This document shows, piece after piece, positions 7,687-16,542 of a stretch of DNA of 45,202 nucleotides; the stretch's first letter is position 1, and every line of letters starts with the position of its first letter. The stretch is taken from contig JAIKXN010000009.1 in assembly GCA_024684055.1 (NCBI GenBank), forward strand, positions 1 through 45,202. Direction: 5' to 3'. The notes beneath the pieces are model-generated. The model was not told the DNA's origin. It made no database searches and was given only the letters and a program-made list of their open reading frames with translations. This DNA is from Lachnospiraceae bacterium (lineage in GTDB: Bacteria > Bacillota > Clostridia > Lachnospirales > Lachnospiraceae). The position numbers and the translations under genes were made by a program.

Positions 7687-8593
7687 TATCCAGCGAACTG
7701 TCCAGATAAATCTCTTCTCTCACATTAAGGATAAATTCGGGTTTCGTCATATAGTAAAGCAGGAATTCAAGAATCATCGCACTTCCCAGGCTTCTGCCTT
7801 CAATCTTAAATTGCGAGAAGCCTTTCGGAACATAAATATTTAAAATATCATCCGTACCGATAAACCCGGGATTTTTCATTGCTTCGGAAAAACGATATCC
7901 GTCTTCGGCATTCGGTGAAACACAAATATGATCTTCACAATCCTCTCCCAGACTTTTCCTGCTGACATTTTCATAACAGTTCTTTCTGTCAAAACAATCA
8001 AACCGGCAGCATTCGTTGCAAAGAAATTCTACTTTGTTTTTCTGTTCTCCGCTTAATTTATTCAGTTTTTCGAATTCTTTGTTTAATCTGAAATCGGGAA
8101 CAATGAATCTGAAATCACTTCGATTTAATTCATTTTCAAATTCGTCAAAACCGGTAAGTACTTTTGTAGTCGAAGAAACAAAATAAAACCCGGGATAATG
8201 CTTCTTAATATATTCAAGAAGCAGATCCGAATAAATAATTATTCCGTTTTCAGCCTCACCGTTATGTTCAAATGTTTCGCACAAACGATTGCATTTTTTG
8301 TCGTTTAAATGTTCTTCTTTAAGCAGCGAATTGCTGAAAGTAAGACGTGAGGAAATGTTATATTCTCTCATAAGTAAAGCGGCATCTTCAGCTTTTGCAT
8401 CGCCGAATCCCACTCTCCCGCCTCCCCATATACAATCAGCCGGAGCTCCGTATACGGAACCGATTTCGCACCATTCATAAAAATATTCCCTGTGTTCCCT
8501 GAATAAAGGAAGAAAAACTTTATAAAACTCATAAAACTCAAAGAGCCCCGGGAGATGGTAATAAACCTTAGTTTCTTTAAACATACTTTTCAC
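7679..8593 (-). CDS. Cys-rich protein, possibly U32-peptidase/TIM-barrel-like, function unknown
   Basis: A 304-residue cytoplasmic protein with a GTG start; an ATG three codons later is an alternative, and the ribosome site is weak. The first 70 residues contain GSVYGAPADCIWGGGRVGF. A cysteine cluster LCNECCRFDCFDRKNC near residues 190-205 looks like a metal or Fe-S site. The middle reads like alternating beta/alpha barrel elements (IIIYSDLLLEYI, FYFVSSTTKVL). Overall it resembles U32-peptidase-like proteins with C-terminal cysteines, but I cannot make a firm family call. It stands alone, and its 3' end lies in the tandem duplication at 7588-7686. Confidence 0.55.
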   Translation of the reverse strand: MKSMFKETKVYYHLPGLFEFYEFYKVFLPLFREHREYFYEWCEIGSVYGAPADCIWGGGRVGFGDAKAEDAALLMREYNISSRLTFSNSLLKEEHLNDKKCNRLCETFEHNGEAENGIIIYSDLLLEYIKKHYPGFYFVSSTTKVLTGFDEFENELNRSDFRFIVPDFRLNKEFEKLNKLSGEQKNKVEFLCNECCRFDCFDRKNCYENVSRKSLGEDCEDHICVSPNAEDGYRFSEAMKNPGFIGTDDILNIYVPKGFSQFKIEGRSLGSAMILEFLLYYMTKPEFILNVREEIYLDSSLDIF

Positions 8594-8711
8594 TCGGTAT
8601 CTTTAATCCTATTCTTTCTTTCAGATGATTATATCATACTGCTGTCTTTAGTAAAAAATAAACCGTTAAAAGTTCTATGGAACCCCGCTTCTGACATGCG
8701 GCATTTAAACC

Positions 8712-8746
8712 AAAAAAATGAGAGGAAAACTTTCGCTTCCTCTCAT
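8712..8746 (-). terminator. Terminator of the PadR operon
   Basis: A perfect 10-bp stem, ATGAGAGGAA (8718-8727) with TTCCTCTCAT (8737-8746), is followed on the minus strand by TTTTTTT, 32 bases past the DUF4097 stop. Confidence 0.9.
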
Positions 8747-8777
8747 CCGTTTAATGTAAAAAGGGTATATATTGATA

Positions 8778-9797
8778 TTATTTTGTGAATGTTACGTTAA
8801 AATCTCCTGCAGATACTTTTGCTTTAATATTCTTGTCTGCGCCGTTGTCATCCTTGAAATCCTGTACGTGAGTTCCGTCAATTTCAATATCGCCTGCCGA
8901 AGCATCAATATCATAGTTAAAATCATCTTTCTCACCTATAATATTTAAGCTTATCGATCCGGCCGAAATTTTTGCATCAACCGATCCAACCTCTGAATTT
9001 TTCGCACTGAAATCTCCGGCAGAATTTTCCAGTTTGCAGTCTCCGAGTTTTGAGTCCGAAACTTTGGTATCTCCGCTCGAAGAATGAATATACAGATTTC
9101 CGAGTTCACACTTGTCGAAACTGTTGCTTCCTGCAGAAATATTATCTGTATAATCTTCTGCTTTAAAGTTTGTAAAAATCGAATCACCTGCTGACTGCTT
9201 CTTTTCAAACTTCGTAAATGAAGAGTCGCTTATCTGAATTTCGCCGGCACTGATATGAATAAATAAATCTTCACCGTTTTCGCTGTCTTTGATCACAACT
9301 TCGCCTGCTGACGAATGAATTTTTCCTTTAACATCAAGACCTTCGATCGTAAAATCGCCCGATGACTTGCTGATATCCAGATTTTTCAAACTGTCCTTCT
9401 TTACAGTGATTTCGATAATATTGTCTTCTTCGTTATAGACGTCAATACCTACCTTTACGTACAATCCATTTTCTTTGTTATTTACGCTGAGTTTTCCGTT
9501 CTCGCAATTAATTTCAGGTTCAAGTCTTTCCGCAACTTTATAGTAAACCTCATTTTTATCACCCGGTTTAACTTTAACATCAACCTCTGTTGTGTAAACC
9601 GAAAGATCATCAAAATCTTCAATTTCTATTGTTTTTTCCACCATTTTCTGATTGTCAAGCGATAAGATTTTATGATCCTTTAAGTCATATGCAAAACTAA
9701 GCGAACCACCAAGGCACTTTCCTGCCATCAAAACTCCGACGCCTATTACAAGGATTCCCAAAGCACCTAATGCAATCCATTTTAAAACTTTATTCAT
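8778..9797 (-). CDS. DUF4097-type beta-strand repeat membrane protein
   Basis: A 339-residue protein with one N-terminal membrane helix (residues 8-28). A long repetitive domain follows in which short Gly-Asp-rich units recur (SSAGEVVIKDSENG, SAGEIQISDSS, SSSGDTKVSDS, SSAGDIEIDG). The repeating SAGD-x-hydrophobic pattern is that of DUF4097, a right-handed beta-helix-like fold facing the outside. It is the last gene of PadR-DUF1700-DUF4097, with its ATG overlapping the DUF1700 stop (TAATG). Such operons are commonly linked to envelope stress, but no molecular function is established to my knowledge. Confidence 0.85.
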   Translation of the reverse strand: MNKVLKWIALGALGILVIGVGVLMAGKCLGGSLSFAYDLKDHKILSLDNQKMVEKTIEIEDFDDLSVYTTEVDVKVKPGDKNEVYYKVAERLEPEINCENGKLSVNNKENGLYVKVGIDVYNEEDNIIEITVKKDSLKNLDISKSSGDFTIEGLDVKGKIHSSAGEVVIKDSENGEDLFIHISAGEIQISDSSFTKFEKKQSAGDSIFTNFKAEDYTDNISAGSNSFDKCELGNLYIHSSSGDTKVSDSKLGDCKLENSAGDFSAKNSEVGSVDAKISAGSISLNIIGEKDDFNYDIDASAGDIEIDGTHVQDFKDDNGADKNIKAKVSAGDFNVTFTK

Positions 9798-10378
9798 TAC
9801 TGATTCCTCCTGCTTATCATCTTTTTACAAATGAAAACTAAAAGTTTTATTGTAAGTTCTGCGATTCCGATTGCCAAAAGTGTAAGCAATACGCCAACCG
9901 CAAGCATTATCAAACCTGATCCGATCACTACGAGTTTCTGCGCAAACCCCGGGGAGACAAGAGATATAATAACCATAAATATAGCTGTTACGATCAAACC
10001 GATACCTGCCGCTCCAAAGGAAAGTACCAAACTTGCGATTACCACCAGAACGCTGAAAAGTACAGCTATAAGGGCGATTGCTATCGGAAGCGTCACCGGT
10101 AAGGAGCAGATCATAAGAATTGTCATCCAGATTATCCTGGCTCCGTTCTTGGCTGATTTTTTCTCATCCCGTTTATCAATCTGCTTCTGCGTACATTCTG
10201 CGATGATGTTTTTTGCAATCTCCTTTGGATTTCCGAGTCTGTCTTCAACTTTTTCGCCTTCCGCAAACTGCATTTCATCTATGTACTCGGAATAATAATC
10301 CAGAGCATCCTGTCTGTCTTCTTTGGGCAGATACTTTAATTGCTTTTCCAGACTGCCCATGAATTCTTTTTTATTCAT
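9797..10378 (-). CDS. DUF1700 membrane protein
   Basis: The 193-residue protein starts with the DUF1700 hallmark (MNKKEFMGSLEKQLKYLP, then RQDALDYYSEYIDEM). An amphipathic cytoplasmic N-terminal part of about 75 residues precedes three to four membrane helices (about 85-185). It overlaps the PadR gene by 8 bases and the DUF4097 gene by one, so the three are translationally coupled. The family often acts as a partner of the PadR-controlled envelope module. A modulator or anti-factor role is an inference. Confidence 0.88.
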   Translation of the reverse strand: MNKKEFMGSLEKQLKYLPKEDRQDALDYYSEYIDEMQFAEGEKVEDRLGNPKEIAKNIIAECTQKQIDKRDEKKSAKNGARIIWMTILMICSLPVTLPIAIALIAVLFSVLVVIASLVLSFGAAGIGLIVTAIFMVIISLVSPGFAQKLVVIGSGLIMLAVGVLLTLLAIGIAELTIKLLVFICKKMISRRNQ

Positions 10379-10688
10379 TTACATCTCCTCCTATCAGTCT
10401 GTCTACCTTCGTTTTGTAGTCCGCCCATTCATTTCTGTAAAACTCAAGTAACTCATTTCCTTTATCTGTTATTGAGTAATATCTTCTGTTTCTGCCTTCA
10501 AAAGGCTGATCGTATGTGGTCAGAAATTCTGATTTCTGAAGTCGTCTCAGAACCGGGTAAAGTGTTGATTCCGATATGTCTACGACTTCCTTGACTCTCT
10601 GTGTAAGCGTGTACCCGTAAGCATCGCTTTGTGCCACGATACCGAGCACGCAAGCGTCTAACAGCGGCGCCGTAAGTTGATAAGTCAT
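10371..10688 (-). CDS. PadR family transcriptional regulator
   Basis: A 105-residue PadR-s1 type winged-helix repressor. The DNA-binding part covers residues 5-80 (LDACVLGIVAQSDAYGYTL, STLYPVLRRLQKSEFL, wing GRNRRYYSITDKG), and a short dimer helix ends the protein. A strong AGGAGGGAG ribosome site precedes the ATG. It is the first gene of a three-gene operon and has palindromes over its own promoter, suggesting autorepression that is relieved under envelope stress. The inducer is not evident. Confidence 0.93.
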   Translation of the reverse strand: MTYQLTAPLLDACVLGIVAQSDAYGYTLTQRVKEVVDISESTLYPVLRRLQKSEFLTTYDQPFEGRNRRYYSITDKGNELLEFYRNEWADYKTKVDRLIGGDVNE

Positions 10689-10747
10689 ATCCGCTCCCTC
10701 CTGTTTAGTTTTTATATTCGAATTGAAACTTTATATCTCTTGCTTAC

Positions 10748-10783
10748 GTATAATACTATACGGCGTATAATATTGTTTGTCAA
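10748..10783 (-). promoter_or_regulatory. Promoter and palindromic operator of the PadR operon
   Basis: On the minus strand TTGACA (10778-10783) and TATAGT (10755-10760) are 17 bases apart. Around the -10 box, TATAC-GGC-GTATA (10757-10769) and the neighbouring GTATA/TATAC repeat form overlapping inverted repeats, a likely PadR site. Confidence 0.65.
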
Positions 10784-10899
10784 CACATATTATATAAATT
10801 TAAAAAAATTTTTCGAATAGCCTGAATTCCGCATAAAACAGCCATTTCTGCGTCATTTATTCTCTTTATCATAAAAAAATATCTGCCCTTTAACATTAT

Positions 10900-10932
10900 A
10901 AAAAGGGCCTTCCTTTTTCAGGAAAGCCCTTT
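10900..10932 (-). terminator. clpB terminator
   Basis: The arms GCCCTTT (10926-10932) and AAAGGGC (10902-10908), with an inner TCCT/AGGA pair, form a stem. It is followed on the minus strand by TTTTTATAATG, just after the clpB stop. Confidence 0.8.
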
Positions 10933-10942
10933 GTTTTGTGTT

Positions 10943-13519
10943 TTAATATGCTGTAAATTCACCATCTTTAACATCGATGGTTATTGTGTCGCCCTCTTTC
11001 AGATTGCCGCCAAGGATAAGTTTAGCTGCCAGTGTTTCAACTGTTTTCTGTACATATCTTTTAAGAGGTCTTGCTCCATAGTTGGGATTATATCCTTCAT
11101 TAATTACTTTCTCTTTCGCGGCATCGGTTAACATAACTTTGTATTCTCTGTCCTCAAGTCTCTTATTAAGGTCATTAATGATAAGATCGAGAATACCGCT
11201 GATTTCTTTCTTGCCGAGAGGCTTGAAAAGAATCGTTTCATCGATACGGTTAAGGAATTCAGGTCTGAAGAACTTGTGAAGCATGCCTGTTACGGTCTCT
11301 TCGACATTATCTTCAAATTCACCGTTTTCATTTATTCCTTCAAGCAAAACATCCGCGCCGATATTTGATGTCATTATAATAATGGTATTTTTAAAGTCGA
11401 CCGTCTTGCCGTGCGAATCGGTGATACGTCCGTCATCAAGTACCTGAAGAAGTACGTTGAATACATCGGGATGCGCTTTTTCCACTTCATCGAAAAGAAC
11501 AACCGAATAAGGTTTTCTTCTTACCGCCTCGGTAAGCTGTCCGCCCTCATCATATCCCACATATCCGGGAGGCGCTCCGATCAGTCTCGATACGCTGTAC
11601 TGCTCCATGTACTCACTCATATCGATTCTTACTATATTATTTTCATCATCAAAGAGCGATTCGGCGAGTGCTTTGGCAAGTTCCGTCTTACCTACACCGG
11701 TAGGTCCGAGGAAAAGGAATGAACCAATGGGTTTTGTGGGATCCTTGATTCCGGCTTTCGATCTGATGATAGATTCGGTAACTTTAGTTACTCCGTCATC
11801 CTGACCGATCACTCTCTTATGAAGTTCATCTGCCAGATGAAGAACCTTGTTTCTCTCCGATTCGTTGAGTTTGGCTACCGGAATGCCGGTCCACCTTGAG
11901 ATAATACGGGCAATTTCCGTATCGGTTACTCTCTCGTGAACCATCGAATCGTCTTTCTTTTCGGCCATCTTCTCTGCTTCGTCAAGACTTGCTTTGAGTC
12001 TGGGCAGTTCGCCATAAGTAAGTTCGGCAGCTTTTGCGAGATCGCCTTCACGTTTTGCTATTTCTATCTTCGAATTAAGGGCATCGATTTCCTCTCTCAT
12101 CTTGGAGAGTTTGTCTACCGCACTCTTTTCATTCTCCCATTTTGCCTTTGCATTTGCAAAATCTTCCTTTTCAACAGCAAGATCCGCCAGAAGATCCGAG
12201 AGTCTCTGAGCACTCTGGCTGTCTTCTTCTTTCTTTAAAGCCTGAACTTCGATTTCCATCTGAAGAATCTTACGCTGTTTTTCATCAAGCTCCGTGGGAA
12301 GCGAATTTAATTCCGTCTTTATAAGAGCACATGCTTCATCCACAAGGTCTATGGCTTTATCCGGAAGGAATCTGTCCGAAATATATCTGTCTGAAAGAAC
12401 GGCAGCCGCAACCAGGGCATTATCCATTATCTTTACTCCATGATATACTTCGTATCTGTCCTTTATACCTCTTAATATTGAAATTGTATCTTCAACTGTA
12501 GGTTCATCAACAAGAACAGGCTGGAATCTTCTCTCAAGCGCGGCATCCTTTTCGATATACATTCTGTATTCGTCAAGTGTCGTTGCGCCGATACAGTGAA
12601 GTTCACCTCTTGCAAGCATGGGCTTTAACATATTTCCGGCATCCAGTGCACCGTCAGTTTTTCCCGCACCTACAATTGTATGAAGTTCATCGATGAAAAG
12701 TATTATTTCACCGTTAGAAGATTTAACCTCATCCAGAACTGCTTTTAATCTTTCCTCGAATTCACCCCTGTATTTGGCACCCGCAATAAGCGAACCCATA
12801 TCAAGAGCAAAAATGGTCTTATTCTTAAGATCGTCGGGAACATCCTTGTTAACTATTCTCTGTGCAAGCCCTTCGACTACTGCCGTTTTACCGACACCCG
12901 GTTCTCCGATAAGAACAGGGTTGTTCTTTGTCTTACGGCTTAATATCCTGATAACGTTTCTTATTTCGCTGTCCCTGCCGATGACGGGATCCATCTTTCT
13001 GTTCTTTGCTTTTTCGACAAGATCGGTACCGTATTTGTTGAGTGCGTCATATGTTCCTTCGGGATTGTCGCTCGTAACCTTCACATTTCCTCTTACACTT
13101 GAAAGCGCTGTAAGGAATCTTTCCCTGGTTATTCCGTATTCCCTGAAAATCTCAGCTATTTCCTTGTTGGGATGGTCGATTATAGACAGGAAAAGATGCT
13201 CAACGGAAACATACTCATCGCCCATTTTCTTGGCCTGGTTTTCCGCAGTAATGAGAACTTCGTTAAGTTTCTGTCCGATTCTCATCTCACCGCCGCTGAC
13301 CTTAACTCTTTTCTCTATAGCCTGCTCAACCCTGCGGGTGAATTCATCGCAGTTTATCTCCATCTTCTCGATAAGCTTTAAGATAAGACTGTCATCAATC
13401 TTAAGCAAAGCATATAAAAGATGTTCTTCTTCTATTTCCTGATTTCCGTACTCAACAGCGAACTGCTGAGCCATATTTACTGAATTTTGTGAGTTTTGTG
13501 TAAATTTCGCTATATTCAT
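10943..13519 (-). CDS. clpB: ATP-dependent disaggregase ClpB
   Basis: This is 858 residues from the ATG at 13517-13519, with AAGG upstream; the frame runs on to 13588 without a ribosome site. The N-domain (1-150, [19 protein letters not shown]) is followed by AAA-1 with Walker A GEPGVGKT, a coiled-coil middle domain (about 400-525, rich in Glu/Lys/Ala) and AAA-2 with GPTGVGKT. It is a hexameric unfoldase that rescues aggregated proteins with DnaK. The middle domain separates it from ClpC, and no ClpP-binding loop (IGF/L) is obvious. A CIRCE operator overlaps its promoter, so HrcA should control it. Confidence 0.97.
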   Translation of the reverse strand: MNIAKFTQNSQNSVNMAQQFAVEYGNQEIEEEHLLYALLKIDDSLILKLIEKMEINCDEFTRRVEQAIEKRVKVSGGEMRIGQKLNEVLITAENQAKKMGDEYVSVEHLFLSIIDHPNKEIAEIFREYGITRERFLTALSSVRGNVKVTSDNPEGTYDALNKYGTDLVEKAKNRKMDPVIGRDSEIRNVIRILSRKTKNNPVLIGEPGVGKTAVVEGLAQRIVNKDVPDDLKNKTIFALDMGSLIAGAKYRGEFEERLKAVLDEVKSSNGEIILFIDELHTIVGAGKTDGALDAGNMLKPMLARGELHCIGATTLDEYRMYIEKDAALERRFQPVLVDEPTVEDTISILRGIKDRYEVYHGVKIMDNALVAAAVLSDRYISDRFLPDKAIDLVDEACALIKTELNSLPTELDEKQRKILQMEIEVQALKKEEDSQSAQRLSDLLADLAVEKEDFANAKAKWENEKSAVDKLSKMREEIDALNSKIEIAKREGDLAKAAELTYGELPRLKASLDEAEKMAEKKDDSMVHERVTDTEIARIISRWTGIPVAKLNESERNKVLHLADELHKRVIGQDDGVTKVTESIIRSKAGIKDPTKPIGSFLFLGPTGVGKTELAKALAESLFDDENNIVRIDMSEYMEQYSVSRLIGAPPGYVGYDEGGQLTEAVRRKPYSVVLFDEVEKAHPDVFNVLLQVLDDGRITDSHGKTVDFKNTIIIMTSNIGADVLLEGINENGEFEDNVEETVTGMLHKFFRPEFLNRIDETILFKPLGKKEISGILDLIINDLNKRLEDREYKVMLTDAAKEKVINEGYNPNYGARPLKRYVQKTVETLAAKLILGGNLKEGDTITIDVKDGEFTAY

Positions 13520-13610
13520 AAAATCGCCTTCTTTCAAAAATTTCGCCCTGAAGCAAAACCCTGAATGTCTTTTTAACCATTGAAACACGCATATCTTTTA
13601 AGACAATATT

Positions 13611-13639
13611 ATAATAATACACATTTTAGCACTCGTCAA
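13611..13639 (-). promoter_or_regulatory. clpB promoter
   Basis: On the minus strand TTGACG (13634-13639) and TATTAT (13611-13616) are 17 bases apart. The -35 box lies inside the spacer of the CIRCE element. Confidence 0.65.
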
Positions 13640-13652
13640 GAGGGAGTGCTAA
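13626..13652. promoter_or_regulatory. CIRCE operator (HrcA site)
   Basis: A perfect TTAGCACTC-N9-GAGTGCTAA lies 107 bases upstream of clpB. It is the exact consensus for the HrcA heat-shock repressor. Confidence 0.96.
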
Positions 13653-13702
13653 CAAAATTTATTTTTTCATCAGATATGCATATATATAATGAAATTTATT
13701 TG

Positions 13703-13731
13703 TTGTAACTGAATGTCAAAAATGATAAAAT
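13703..13731 (+). promoter_or_regulatory. Promoter of the diguanylate cyclase gene
   Basis: TTGTAA (13703-13708) and TAAAAT (13726-13731) are separated by 17 bases and lie 30 bases before the start codon, divergent from clpB. Confidence 0.6.
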
Positions 13732-13761
13732 GTTAGTGTATGTAGCCTTATGGGAGAAGAA

Positions 13762-14883
13762 ATGGACTGGCTTAAAAATTATATCAATTACATACGGGAA
13801 GTTATGCGCGGAGAAGAGTATCTTTCTGAAAGGGAAAAATTTACTCTTATTCTTCATATTTGCGCTTTTTCGCACCTTATGTTTGCCGTCCTCTTTTTCT
13901 GTTTTGATAATATCCTTCTGATGTTATATAATCTTCTCTCGTTTTTGATTTACGAATCAATGATCTCATTTGCAAAAAACAAACGATTCAAAGTGATTAC
14001 TTTTGCCATGTCGTTCGAAGTATCGCTGTTCGTTATATTAACGACGCTCGCTTACGGAAGCGGACTTCATTTCAATCTCTTCTGCTTCCTTATGATACCC
14101 GCGACATTTTATGTGACCAATTCGACAAAGGCATTCAAGCATCCTTATCTGGTATCTTCCGGCATCAGTATCATATCGCTTGGAACCTACATTTTTTCCA
14201 TAATGTACAAAACCGAAAGATATCAGGCGCTTTTTGAAAAATCGCCAAAACTCGTTACGGCGACTTCTATTATAAATATTTTTATTACCGTTCTTCTTCT
14301 CGCACTCTTCTCTGCCATATTTACAATAGAGATGAAAAACAGCACGCTTACTCTGGAGAACCGTACAAAACAGCTTAAGGCTTTATCAAGTATCGATCCT
14401 CTCACCAAGCTTGCCAACAGAAGAAGCATGACCGAAAAACTTAACATCGCCATGCATCTTTTAAAGAAAGACAAAAAAGTATTCAGTCTCATTCTCGGTG
14501 ATATAGATGATTTCAAAAAAGTTAACGATACATACGGTCATGACTGCGGAGACAAAGTTCTCGTAATGGTTGCTGATACGATCACTTCGCAGCTTCGTGA
14601 CGGAGATTTCGTTTGCAGATGGGGAGGCGAAGAAATCCTGATTCTTGTAAACGGAAATATCGACGCAGCAAGATCTCTCGCCGAGAGAATTTTAGCCAAG
14701 ATTAAAGCTACTGATGTAGTTTATGAAAATAAAAAAGTATATGTAACCATGACATTCGGTGTTGCCGAAGCCAATGAAAGTCTGAGGATTGAGGATTTCA
14801 TCCAGAAAGCCGATAACAGACTTTACTACGGCAAGTCACACGGAAAGAGTCAGGTTGTGGCTCAGAACCCTCCCGTGGTCTGA
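13762..14883 (+). CDS. Membrane diguanylate cyclase (GGDEF)
   Basis: I chose the ATG at 13762 (373 residues) because GGGAG lies 8 bases upstream; an ATG at 13750 has no ribosome site. Five to six membrane helices fill residues 20-200. A short coiled linker leads into a GGDEF domain from about residue 210. The active-site signature is GGEEI (288-292), a functional variant. The inhibitory I-site RDGD (279-282) sits five residues before it, so product feedback is likely. ILGDIDDFKKVNDTYGH carries the metal Asp residues. The protein should make cyclic di-GMP in response to a signal at the membrane. The ABC-F gene follows 21 bases later. Confidence 0.9.
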   Translation: MDWLKNYINYIREVMRGEEYLSEREKFTLILHICAFSHLMFAVLFFCFDNILLMLYNLLSFLIYESMISFAKNKRFKVITFAMSFEVSLFVILTTLAYGSGLHFNLFCFLMIPATFYVTNSTKAFKHPYLVSSGISIISLGTYIFSIMYKTERYQALFEKSPKLVTATSIINIFITVLLLALFSAIFTIEMKNSTLTLENRTKQLKALSSIDPLTKLANRRSMTEKLNIAMHLLKKDKKVFSLILGDIDDFKKVNDTYGHDCGDKVLVMVADTITSQLRDGDFVCRWGGEEILILVNGNIDAARSLAERILAKIKATDVVYENKKVYVTMTFGVAEANESLRIEDFIQKADNRLYYGKSHGKSQVVAQNPPVV

Positions 14884-14904
14884 GCTGACGGAAAGGAAAA
14901 AGAA

Positions 14905-16542
14905 ATGATAAGTGCAAACAACGTATCTTTACGCTTCGGAAAGAAAGCTCTTTTTGAGGATGTAAACATAAAATTCACAGAAGGAAACTGCTACGGTATT
15001 ATCGGAGCAAACGGCGCCGGTAAATCCACATTCTTAAAGATTCTTTCAGGTGAACTCGAAACTACCACAGGTGATATTTCCATCACACCCGGACAGCGTT
15101 TAAGTGTTCTCGAACAAGACCACTTCAAGTATGATTCCTATACTGTAATGGATACCGTTATTCTCGGTAATCCCAGACTTTATGAGATCATGAAGGAAAA
15201 AGATGCGATCTACGCAAAAGAAGACTTTTCCGACGAAGACGGAATCAGAGCCAGCGAACTCGAAGGAGAATTCGCGGAACTTGACGGATGGGAAGCAGAA
15301 TCAAACGCAGCCAACCTTTTAAACGGTTTGGGTATTGAAACGGAATTACATTATTCAATGATGTCGGACCTGGGCGGTAACGAAAAAGTTAAAGTACTTC
15401 TCGCCAAGGCTTTGTTCGGTAACCCCGATATCCTTCTTCTCGACGAACCTACAAACCACCTCGATCTCGATGCCATCGCATGGCTTGAAGAATTCCTGAT
15501 CAACTTTGAAAATACCGTTATCGTAGTATCTCACGACAGACATTTCCTTAACAAGGTTTGTACACAGACTGCAGATATCGACTACGGCAAGATCCAGCTT
15601 TACGCAGGCAACTACGATTTCTGGTTCGAATCTTCCCAGCTTCTCGTTAAACAGATGAAAGAAGCCAACAAGAAAAAAGAAGAAAAGATCAAGGAATTAC
15701 AGGAATTCATCAATCGTTTCTCCGCAAACGCTTCCAAATCAAAGCAGGCTACTTCCAGAAAAAGAGCTCTTGAAAAAATCGAACTTGAAGAAATCAAACC
15801 TTCAAGCAGAAAATATCCTTACATCGATTTCAGACCTGACAGAGAAATCGGTAACGAAGTTCTTCAGGTTGAAAACCTTTCAAAGACAATCAACGGAGAA
15901 AAGGTACTCGACAACATTTCTTTCATTTTAAACCGTGAAGACAAAGTTGCATTTGTCGGAAGTAATGAAATCGCAACAACTACACTCTTCCAGATTCTCG
16001 CAGGAGAAATGGAACCCGATGAAGGAACTTACAAATGGGGCGTAACCACATCACAGGCTTATTTCCCCAAGGATAATACAAACGAATTCAACACTGATGA
16101 TATCATTACAGACTGGCTCATGGGCTACTCTCCCGTTAAGGATATCACTTACGTAAGAGGTTTCCTCGGAAGAATGCTCTTCTCTCAGGACGATGCTCTT
16201 AAAAAAGTTAAGGTTTTATCCGGTGGTGAAAAGGTAAGATGTCTTCTTTCAAAGATGATGATTTCAGGCGCTAACTGCCTCATCCTCGATGAGCCCACAA
16301 ACCACCTCGACATGGAATCAATTCAGGCATTAAACAACGGCCTTATCAGATTCTCAGGCGTAGAACTTTTCTCATGCCACGATCATCAGTTCATCGAAAC
16401 AACTGCCAACCGTATCATGGAAATCATGCCCGGCGGCCAGTTAATCGACAAGATTACAACATACGACGATTATCTTGCAAGCGATGAAATGGCAAGAAAG
16501 AGAACCATTTACATAGCAAAGAAGGAAGAAGACGAAAACTAA
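14905..16542 (+). CDS. ABC-F family ATPase (YbiT/YkpA-like)
   Basis: A 545-residue soluble twin-ATPase with no membrane segment. Domain one has Walker A GANGAGKST and Walker B ILLLDEPTNHLDLD. A charged linker follows (KKKEEKIKELQEFINRF), then domain two with signature LSGGEKVRCLL and Walker B CLILDEPTNHLDME. The Walker A of domain two is degenerate (VGSNEIATTT, no Lys), and the first signature reads LGGNEK. I recall this asymmetry from YkpA/YbiT-type ABC-F proteins, which bind the ribosomal E site. It is not clearly a resistance type. Its stop codon abuts the next gene's ATG. Confidence 0.9.
   Translation: MISANNVSLRFGKKALFEDVNIKFTEGNCYGIIGANGAGKSTFLKILSGELETTTGDISITPGQRLSVLEQDHFKYDSYTVMDTVILGNPRLYEIMKEKDAIYAKEDFSDEDGIRASELEGEFAELDGWEAESNAANLLNGLGIETELHYSMMSDLGGNEKVKVLLAKALFGNPDILLLDEPTNHLDLDAIAWLEEFLINFENTVIVVSHDRHFLNKVCTQTADIDYGKIQLYAGNYDFWFESSQLLVKQMKEANKKKEEKIKELQEFINRFSANASKSKQATSRKRALEKIELEEIKPSSRKYPYIDFRPDREIGNEVLQVENLSKTINGEKVLDNISFILNREDKVAFVGSNEIATTTLFQILAGEMEPDEGTYKWGVTTSQAYFPKDNTNEFNTDDIITDWLMGYSPVKDITYVRGFLGRMLFSQDDALKKVKVLSGGEKVRCLLSKMMISGANCLILDEPTNHLDMESIQALNNGLIRFSGVELFSCHDHQFIETTANRIMEIMPGGQLIDKITTYDDYLASDEMARKRTIYIAKKEEDEN

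Noticed and set aside
12693-13442. A 249-codon plus-strand frame within clpB
   Set aside because: It is antisense to highly conserved ClpB sequence and is explained by codon bias.
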